Source: UBA8199 sp035358715 (GTDB taxonomy: Bacteria > Verrucomicrobiota > Verrucomicrobiia > Limisphaerales > UBA8199). From it: a stretch of 64,000 bases of DNA. Shown piece after piece: positions 58,145-64,000 of the stretch. The DNA is taken from positions 1 to 64,000 of the forward strand of contig DAOPPX010000002.1 in the NCBI GenBank assembly GCA_035358715.1, read 5' to 3'. Position 1 is the first letter of the stretch. Every line of letters starts with the position of its first letter. The notes beneath the pieces were generated by a model, which saw nothing but the letters and a program-made list of their open reading frames with translations, had not been told where the DNA came from and did not search any database. The position numbers and the translations under genes are program-made.

Positions 58145-58954
58145 CTACTTCCTGGTCGCGGTCGCGCGCGCCAGGCGCTCCAGATCCCTGTTGCCGGGTT
58201 GCTCCGTCTTGGTTTTGTTGAGCCGCATGCTGCGTGCGTCTGCAACGCGCCAGGTTGCGGAGTGACCGTCGGCGAAATTCAGCGCGTAGCTGTAATTATG
58301 GCGAGCGGCTGAGATGGCCGGCCAATCAAACCAAATCTGGCCCTTTGGGTCGGTGACGAAGAAACCGTCATTGATGCTGCGCTGGTCTTCCTCCAACAGC
58401 ACCCACATTTGCTCCGGATGCGGAATGTCTGCGCCCGTTGCATAAAACGGCACATAGTCACCTGCAGTACGCGGGATCGGGACGCTATTCAGGGGACGCG
58501 CGCCCATGAAGCAGTTCATCGAATAACTGCGCACGGTGGGAACCACCTTCCCGCCAATAGGGACACCCCGGTCAGCGGGACAATGATAAAGCGGCACGCT
58601 GTCGTTGTAAGGGAAGAGCTTGCCTTGGCGGATCAGGTCCGCATTGCCCGCGTCGCTGAGCTTGGTCATGTCACCCTTAACCCAGACCTCGGGGTTGTCC
58701 CCCTTTTCACCGGGGTAGGACTCGGCAATGTAATCGCTATTGTCATCCCGATACAGGGCCCACGCAAATCCCAATTGACGCAGGTTGGAAAGACACGTCG
58801 TGCGCTGTGCCTTTGTCTTGGCTTTGCTCAGGATGGGAAAAAGCAGGGCAGCCAAAACGGCAATCGTGGACACAACCGTCAGCAGCTCGAGGAGGCTGAA
58901 CCCTCGAGGCTGAAACGATTTCCGCGAATTGGTGTTCGCTAAGGCGGCGATCAT
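58145..58954 (-). CDS. Prepilin-type, H-X9-DG-like exported protein
   Basis: The ATG at 58954 gives 269 residues with a type IV prepilin leader (RGFSLLELLTVVSTIAVLAA, cleavage before Phe). The body follows the DUF1559-like pattern: CLSNLRQLGFAWALYRDD, YHCPAD and a C-terminal HNYSYALNFADGHSATW. These pseudopilin-like proteins are numerous in Planctomycetes and Verrucomicrobia and their role is poorly known. The frame is open upstream to 59212, but that part has no family features. Confidence 0.9.
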   Translation of the reverse strand: MIAALANTNSRKSFQPRGFSLLELLTVVSTIAVLAALLFPILSKAKTKAQRTTCLSNLRQLGFAWALYRDDNSDYIAESYPGEKGDNPEVWVKGDMTKLSDAGNADLIRQGKLFPYNDSVPLYHCPADRGVPIGGKVVPTVRSYSMNCFMGARPLNSVPIPRTAGDYVPFYATGADIPHPEQMWVLLEEDQRSINDGFFVTDPKGQIWFDWPAISAARHNYSYALNFADGHSATWRVADARSMRLNKTKTEQPGNRDLERLARATATRK

Positions 58955-59232
58955 TGCCGTGTTCTTAAGGTAATCTAGCGCTGCGTCAGCCCAGTGCAAG
59001 CCTTTTCTGCCTTTTCTTGGCAGGGCGCAAGGCGGCCTCCAGTGAGACGAATGCGTTCGCCCGTAATTGGTTTCCGGGCATACAGGGTATGCAAAATCCA
59101 GCACATGGCGCCTGGCAAGCCTTGCGTCTCGCGCCCGTCTGGACGTTTCACCCGCCGCCCGGCGCGGCAGGCGGGCGGCATTTCGTGCCGTGCCAGGCCC
59201 ATCCGGGCTCACCCCCCGGACCGGTCCGGTAG

Positions 59233-59289
59233 CACCTGGCTCCCACAGGGCTTAATAGCATTTCTATTGAGCCATGTGGGAGCCAGGTG
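59233..59289. repeat. 20-bp inverted repeat (hairpin)
   Basis: Arms CACCTGGCTCCCACAGGGCT (59233-59252) and its complement at 59270-59289 agree at 19 of 20 positions, with a 17-nt AT-rich loop. A very stable hairpin with no terminator U-tract. Confidence 0.8.
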
Positions 59290-59305
59290 GGAGCTATGTG
59301 GGAGC
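59273..59305. repeat. Three 11-bp tandem units
   Basis: CATGTGGGAGC, CAGGTGGGAGC and TATGTGGGAGC follow directly one after the other, overlapping the right arm of the hairpin; a weaker copy (TACATGGGAGG) lies just downstream near 59319. They may be slippage products of the hairpin arm. Confidence 0.8.
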
Positions 59306-59888
59306 TACCCTCTGGCGCTACATGGGAGGGGCACGCCAAGGCCACCGGGCTGGCTTTCGGCTCCGGCTCGGCCACGCCGACACCGGCCAAAATCGGGGGG
59401 GCTTGCCTGACGCGCCCGTCGAGGAGCGTGTGACCTGGGTCTGATGCCTTGCCAGGCCGTCCATGTTACAAACCCGTCCCGGCCGAGGTCGCCAGCCTCT
59501 TCGCACTGCCTGGCAGGGATTGCCGGTTCAAATTCCATGCCTGCTTGGGCAACACAGCCAGTTTGAGCGCCCCAAAGCGCCACGGAAAAGGTTGACTCCA
59601 CCCCCCTCTTCTGGCATGATTCGTACCATGCAGTGCCGGCAATTGCCCAACGTCCGGGCGGGCCGCTACCAGAGCGCTAGACTGCGTCACGCTGTGGGGG
59701 GCAGACTCGTGCCCCGGTGTGCCGAATGGAAGCGGGCTTTTGCTGAGGCGACGATGCGAAGAATGCAGAAAATGAAGGATCCGAGTGCAACCAACACAAC
59801 GGTTAGGGGCCTTGGGGCCTACGCAGTGGGCGGCGCCGGATGCATCCGCCAGTCCATCACCACTGCGTGGCCGGTGTGCTGCCCTGTG

Positions 59889-61262
59889 ATGAGCAGTGCG
59901 TGGCAACCTGACGTTTCGCGCTTGTGCCTCACCCTTCTGGCAGCAGCGGCAATCCTGTTCGCACCGGGCGCCGTGGCTCAGCAGAGCGCTTTCTCCGTCG
60001 CCTACACCACGCCTGCCGACGGGGCGACGCATGTGCCGGTGGAGGAGAATATCATTGTCAAGTTCAGCAGCCCGGTTGACCAGGCATCAGTGACCACGCA
60101 GTCGGTCCAGGTGAACGGTCGTCCGCTGGGTGAGATGGAGAATGGCGGGTTGGCCTTCCCGGAGGCGGATTCGGCGGTTGTGCTGTTCCGGATGAGGGGG
60201 AACACGGTGTACCAGATCTCGCTGGCTGCGAGCATCAAGGATACCAAGGGCAATGCGCTGGGGAAACCGTTCAGTTGGCGGTTTGCCACGGTGTCGCGAA
60301 TCGGCCAGCCGGGGACGCCGGTGAAAATCTTTGCCCGTTATCCGCGGTATAATGATCAGCGGGTGCCCATTAACGCGCCGATCACCCTGGTCTTCACCAC
60401 CGAAGTGGACCCGGCGTCACTATCAGCGGAGAGCGTTCGGGTTGTGCCAACATCCGGCGGCAGCCCGGTGCCGGGGAAGATCAGCATCCAGGGCCGGCGC
60501 GCGGTGTTCCGGCCGGATGCGCCGTTGAAGCCGCACCGGACCTACGAGGTCCAGATGGCGGCGGGGGTGAAAGCCATGTCGGGCCTCGCGAGCGAGCGCG
60601 AGGCGTCATGGCAGTTCACGACGGGTAAGGGCCCGAGCGAGGGCCCGGCCATTACCGAATGCTGGTATGAGAACTACCGGGATCGAGAGGGCCTGCGGAT
60701 GGTGTTTCATGTCGCGGCGGAGAACCTGGTAAAAGTGGGGGCGGAGACGGATAAGGCCGCGCGGGCAACCCAAATGCCGGGGGCGAGCGGCACCCTGAAG
60801 GCGGTGGTGGTATCGCTCAACGGGCTGGTGCCGCAGCAGCCGCTCAGCACGCCGACGATGAACCAGGCCAAGGATATGCCGGTGACCACGGGGGTGCCGG
60901 AGACGGTGGTGTATGCGGCTTACACGCACGGGGGCGGCAGCGGTCAAGGCAACAGCGTCGGTGGCAACAGTTGGAAGGACCCGGCGATGGAGCCGGTGAA
61001 CGCGGCGGTGGCGGCGGCGCTAGGCGGGGCCGAGGCGGTGACGTTGTATGACGTTGGCGATCTGGTCGAGCATGGAGATGAAGTGCGGGGGGATGGCGTT
61101 TACTCGGGACGATTGGCTTTGGGCAAGGAGTTTCCGGCCGGGCAGGCGCTGATCGCGTTTTCGATTCTACGGCCGGACGGGAGCCGCACCGAGCCGGTCA
61201 CAATGTCCTTGTATGTTCTGTCGCCCGCGGCGGCGGTGGAGTCGGTCATAGAGGCGAAATAA
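59889..61262 (+). CDS. Exported protein with SbsA-like Ig (Big_5) domains
   Basis: From the ATG at 59889 the product has 457 residues with a signal peptide (LCLTLLAAAAILFAPGAVA, cleavage before QQS). Two Big_5/SbsA-type domains follow (TTPADGATHVPVEENIIVKF; NDQRVPINAPITLVFTTEVD), each ending in SWRFAT or SWQFTTG. The C-terminal third, with a Gly/Ser-rich loop, is not recognised. It probably acts at the cell surface or in the secreted matrix. The frame extends upstream to 59463, but only the ATG at 59889 gives a signal peptide. The next large exported protein follows after 69 bp. Confidence 0.82.
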   Translation: MSSAWQPDVSRLCLTLLAAAAILFAPGAVAQQSAFSVAYTTPADGATHVPVEENIIVKFSSPVDQASVTTQSVQVNGRPLGEMENGGLAFPEADSAVVLFRMRGNTVYQISLAASIKDTKGNALGKPFSWRFATVSRIGQPGTPVKIFARYPRYNDQRVPINAPITLVFTTEVDPASLSAESVRVVPTSGGSPVPGKISIQGRRAVFRPDAPLKPHRTYEVQMAAGVKAMSGLASEREASWQFTTGKGPSEGPAITECWYENYRDREGLRMVFHVAAENLVKVGAETDKAARATQMPGASGTLKAVVVSLNGLVPQQPLSTPTMNQAKDMPVTTGVPETVVYAAYTHGGGSGQGNSVGGNSWKDPAMEPVNAAVAAALGGAEAVTLYDVGDLVEHGDEVRGDGVYSGRLALGKEFPAGQALIAFSILRPDGSRTEPVTMSLYVLSPAAAVESVIEAK

Positions 61263-61331
61263 GGAAGGAGTCTGAGTATGCAGCAACCTGTTTTTCCAGA
61301 TGTTAGGTTTTTCGGATGGAGGAATCACACC

Positions 61332-64000
61332 ATGAAGAAGGCACGTTACGCACTTAAGAAGGCCCCGCGTTTGGCGGTGGGCGTGTTGACCGCGGCGGTC
61401 TTGCTGGCGGACACCGTCACGGTTCACGCGGGCGGCGCCTGGAGTTCCTGCACACGCACCACTTCGGCGGGCGGCTGGGCGGTCTACGACGGGGGCTGCT
61501 ACTGCCCCACCATCTGGGTAGGCTGGGGCAGCAACGGCGCCGACCGCGCCCGGTGGAGCACGAGCAGTGCTGGAGTCGCGCGAGATATGTTCATGACCTA
61601 CCGACACGGGTTCGGCAGACGCAGCAACGGCGACTACAGTGCCGACCAATGGTCCTACGCCGAAGGTTCGTACAATGGATCGTACGGTGCCGACCAGTCC
61701 GGCTCGGGTTGCGTGGAATCCACACTGAATGCGCGGGCAAGCTACTGGGGCGACGACTGGCTGGAGGTTGGGTCGGACGGCGGCGGTAGCAGGGACACTG
61801 TTGCGGACTGGGCCAAGTTCTACCCGGAACTGGACGCCATCTATGCCGGAAAGTCCTATGAGAGCTACATGTATGCCGGCAACGTTTACCAGTGGAGTTA
61901 CTCCATGAATAACCCGAGTTCAGCTTGGTGGAGCTGGGGAAGCAATATCAAGTTTGCTCACACGGGTGGAGTAACCGAAGGACCCGGCTGGTACGCGGGC
62001 GGGCGGGTAAACCACTCGCCCGGGACGGGCCCGGGCGGGACTATGACCGTGTACTTTAACATGCGGCCTACCACGACTGGTGACTACAATGAAGACTTCC
62101 AGATGGTATATGAGGGCACCTCCTGGTTCGGCGACAAGTGGAACTTTAGCAACGGCGGCATGCGCACTTGGACGCGGCTCAGCCGCAAGGCGCCGGGCGC
62201 GACGGACGGCTGGGACAACGGCGGCAAGAAGAAGGGCGAGACGGTTCGCTTCTCCGTCGCCGGGGCTGACAGTTGGGGCACCGGCAGTTCGTACGCCTGG
62301 GACTGGGACGGCTCCACCATACAAGGATGGCATGCCGGGAACGCCTGCAGCGTGGCCTTGGAAGACGCCAACGATCGCATGGCGATCAGCATCACCGGCG
62401 GGGATCCCTACTGCTACAGTTCGGGCGGTCTCGCCATCAACGCCAGCACCTGCCGCTATCTGACTATCCGAATGTGGGCTAATGGCGGTTCGGATGCCCA
62501 GTTGTTCTGGTCAAGCAGCGTAGGCGGCTGGAGCGGTGACCGGCACGTGGACTGGAAGATATACCCGGACGGCCAGTGGCACGTGTATCGGGTGCCGCTG
62601 CCGGCATCCTGGAGCGGGACTGTGTATCAAGTTCGTCTCGACCCGGTCGGCACCGGCGCCGCCAACGGCCAGACGGTGTACGTGGACTGGCTCCGCATCC
62701 ACCACGTCAGTGACGGCCTCTCGGGGAGAATCTGGTCCGGCACTGTTCACGGTGACTGGAACCTTTACAACGCCAGTGCCATGAGCTGGGATACCGGCAA
62801 CTTGTGCTGGTATCAGGACTATACCATCGCCCACGGTTACCCGCAGACGTATTACACCTGCGTCCGTGTGGTTAACAACAATTCGCAGGAGAGCGACAAC
62901 CATGACCGGCGCTTCGGCGGCTCCGGTGGGGGCACCGGCTACCGCTCTTACAAGGTGTTGAACACCGAGCCGACGGCGGCCAACACCAGCTTCACGGGAA
63001 ACGAATGGAGCTCCGACAATACTCCGGCTCTGGCGTGGAGCTACTCCGACACCGACTCGAACCCCCAGAGCAACTACCGCGTGCAGGTGGACGACAGTTC
63101 GGGCTTCGGCTCGCCGCTGATTGACACCCAGTTCGCATCCGGCTCAGGCACCTCGTACGCGCCGGGCTCGGCTCTGGCCAACGGCCAGTGGTACTACCGC
63201 GTTGGGGTGCTCGATGGCCTGTCCCAATCCGCCCGGAATGGCACCTATACCGGCGGCGTGACGCTGGGTCAGACGGGCGCGGTGACGGACGGCACCAGCG
63301 TGAGCTTCGATGGCACCGACGATCACGTGGTGGTTCCGTCCTTTGCCGATAGCTTCGGCAGCGGGATGACCGTCGAGTTCTGGGCGTATCCTACCGCCAA
63401 CAACAACTGGGCCCGGTTCATGGATTTCGGCAATGGCCCGGCCAACGAGAACATCCTGGTGTGCCGCCCTGGCACGAGCGCCAACCTGCAGTTCGAGGTT
63501 TACAACGGCACGGTCGCCGGTGGCTCGGCCATCTCCGCCGACGCACTCATCAACAATGCGTGGCATCACTACGCTTGCGTGTTGAACAGCGACGGCACCG
63601 TGGCCATGTATCGCGATGGAACAGCCCTGACCGTTAGCGGGAAGACTGTCATTCCCAACGTCGTAACCCGCACTATCAATTACATCGGCCGGAGCAACTG
63701 GTCGGCCGACTCCTATTATGCCGGGCGGATGGACGAGTTTGCCATCTATGACCGGCCGCTTACTCAGGCTGAGATCCAGGCCCACTACAATGCCCGGACC
63801 TCGGCAACGACCTACCGGGACCATGTGCTGGCCCACAGCCCTTGGGCGTACTACCGCCTGGATGAATCCAGCGGCACCACCGCCTACAACCTCAACGGCG
63901 GGCTCGGTTGGTCCAGCGGCACGGCCTTCCGGGTGGACGCGGCGGCGCCGACAGGTGTCGGCCTAACCATCGGCACGGTCACAGCGTCCAGCATCGCCGT
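61332..64000 (+). CDS. Large exported protein with LamG domain (3' end outside window)
   Basis: At least 889 codons, open to the window edge. GGAGG precedes the ATG at 61332; an in-frame ATG at 61278 with its own AAGGAAGGAG is an alternative. A signal peptide (LAVGVLTAAVLLADTVTVHA) is followed by a Trp/Gly/Ser-rich region. A domain at about 200-290 resembles NBR1-like Ig folds (VYFNMRPTTTGDYNEDFQMV). A beta-sandwich stretch follows, and from about residue 655 a LamG/concanavalin-like domain (SVSFDGTDDHVVVPSF ... AGRMDEFAIYDRPLTQAEI), then the start of a second unit (YYRLDESSGTTAYN). Carbohydrate or matrix binding is likely; no enzyme domain is visible. Confidence 0.85.
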   Translation, partial: MKKARYALKKAPRLAVGVLTAAVLLADTVTVHAGGAWSSCTRTTSAGGWAVYDGGCYCPTIWVGWGSNGADRARWSTSSAGVARDMFMTYRHGFGRRSNGDYSADQWSYAEGSYNGSYGADQSGSGCVESTLNARASYWGDDWLEVGSDGGGSRDTVADWAKFYPELDAIYAGKSYESYMYAGNVYQWSYSMNNPSSAWWSWGSNIKFAHTGGVTEGPGWYAGGRVNHSPGTGPGGTMTVYFNMRPTTTGDYNEDFQMVYEGTSWFGDKWNFSNGGMRTWTRLSRKAPGATDGWDNGGKKKGETVRFSVAGADSWGTGSSYAWDWDGSTIQGWHAGNACSVALEDANDRMAISITGGDPYCYSSGGLAINASTCRYLTIRMWANGGSDAQLFWSSSVGGWSGDRHVDWKIYPDGQWHVYRVPLPASWSGTVYQVRLDPVGTGAANGQTVYVDWLRIHHVSDGLSGRIWSGTVHGDWNLYNASAMSWDTGNLCWYQDYTIAHGYPQTYYTCVRVVNNNSQESDNHDRRFGGSGGGTGYRSYKVLNTEPTAANTSFTGNEWSSDNTPALAWSYSDTDSNPQSNYRVQVDDSSGFGSPLIDTQFASGSGTSYAPGSALANGQWYYRVGVLDGLSQSARNGTYTGGVTLGQTGAVTDGTSVSFDGTDDHVVVPSFADSFGSGMTVEFWAYPTANNNWARFMDFGNGPANENILVCRPGTSANLQFEVYNGTVAGGSAISADALINNAWHHYACVLNSDGTVAMYRDGTALTVSGKTVIPNVVTRTINYIGRSNWSADSYYAGRMDEFAIYDRPLTQAEIQAHYNARTSATTYRDHVLAHSPWAYYRLDESSGTTAYNLNGGLGWSSGTAFRVDAAAPTGVGLTIGTVTASSIA

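Larger units (their letters stand above)
58955..59888. other. Gene-poor region with repeats
   Basis: 934 bp between divergent genes without a convincing gene. Its open frames are Arg/Pro/Gly-rich and unlike proteins. It holds the hairpin and tandem units at 59233-59305 described separately. A GGTTCAAATTCC word at about 59526 resembles a tRNA T-arm but no cloverleaf forms. Confidence 0.6.

Noticed and set aside
59510..59560. tRNA-like T-arm word GGTTCAAATTCC
   Set aside because: No pairing T-stem, anticodon arm or acceptor stem could be built around it.
59463..59888. N-terminal 142-codon extension of the SbsA-like Ig protein
   Set aside because: It is Arg/Pro-rich without homology features, and the ATG at 59889 opens directly into a normal signal peptide.

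Overview
The window looks like a chromosome fragment of a GC-rich member of the Verrucomicrobiota, probably a Pedosphaera/Limisphaera-like (subdivision 3) lineage. The placement rests on two sets of seven GloVer (Gloeobacter/Verrucomicrobia) repeats in a giant sedolisin protein, a PEP-CTERM sorted protein, an H-X9-DG-type prepilin-like protein, several Ig/Fn3/LamG-rich exported proteins, and a LexA/Y-family polymerase/DnaE-type mutagenesis locus. This is inference from protein families. No rRNA or tRNA gene was found that could settle the taxonomy.

Layout. (1) 1-13,760, + strand: a compact ribosomal protein cluster in the order rplB-rpsS-rplV-rpsC-rplP-rpmC-rpsQ-rplN-rplX-rplE-rpsN-rpsH-rplF-rplR-rpsE-rplO-secY-map-infA-rpmJ-rpsM-rpsK-rpsD-rpoA-rplQ. 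It starts at rplB behind its own promoter-like sequence, with no rplW directly upstream. (2) 13,920-26,450, - strand: a hybrid histidine kinase and a REC-Hpt-REC response regulator, then a HIT protein, phoH, ybeY, a roughly 1.9-kaa secreted jelly-roll/Fn3 protein interrupted by a 100-N assembly gap, and recO. (3) 26,711-29,940, +: E1-alpha, E1-beta and E2 of a 2-oxoacid (pyruvate-type) dehydrogenase, without E3. (4) 30,370-35,083, +: an S41-fold protein lacking the catalytic Ser/Lys, an in-frame fusion of a low-molecular-weight phosphatase with serine hydroxymethyltransferase, and rho. (5) 35,160-42,298, -: a MacB/MacA/TolC-type tripartite efflux operon and a Gfo/Idh/MocA oxidoreductase. (6) 42,533-47,863, -: lexA followed 12 bp later by a single 1,562-codon frame joining a catalytically intact Pol IV-type Y-family polymerase to a DnaE-type replicase. 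(7) 48,002-51,526: an HNH-motif lipoprotein, an SDR, a small unknown protein, a decayed group II intron, and two small secreted proteins on the - strand. (8) 52,049-64,000: large exported proteins (sedolisin + Ig + GloVer, a prepilin-like protein, an SbsA-like Ig protein, and a LamG protein running off the edge).

The candidate unusual system is the lexA-[Pol IV::DnaE] locus. Here the translesion polymerase and the C-family polymerase, usually separate proteins of an SOS mutasome, appear to be one polypeptide. The linker is a translated REP-like inverted repeat, and three heptameric repeat tracts are embedded in frame in the DnaE part. A palindrome overlapping the lexA promoter region is a plausible autoregulatory operator. 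Other points of note are the phosphatase-GlyA fusion, a His-to-Asn change at the conserved His229 position of L2, the inactivated S41 protein, and an almost perfect 394-residue internal duplication that explains the assembly gap.
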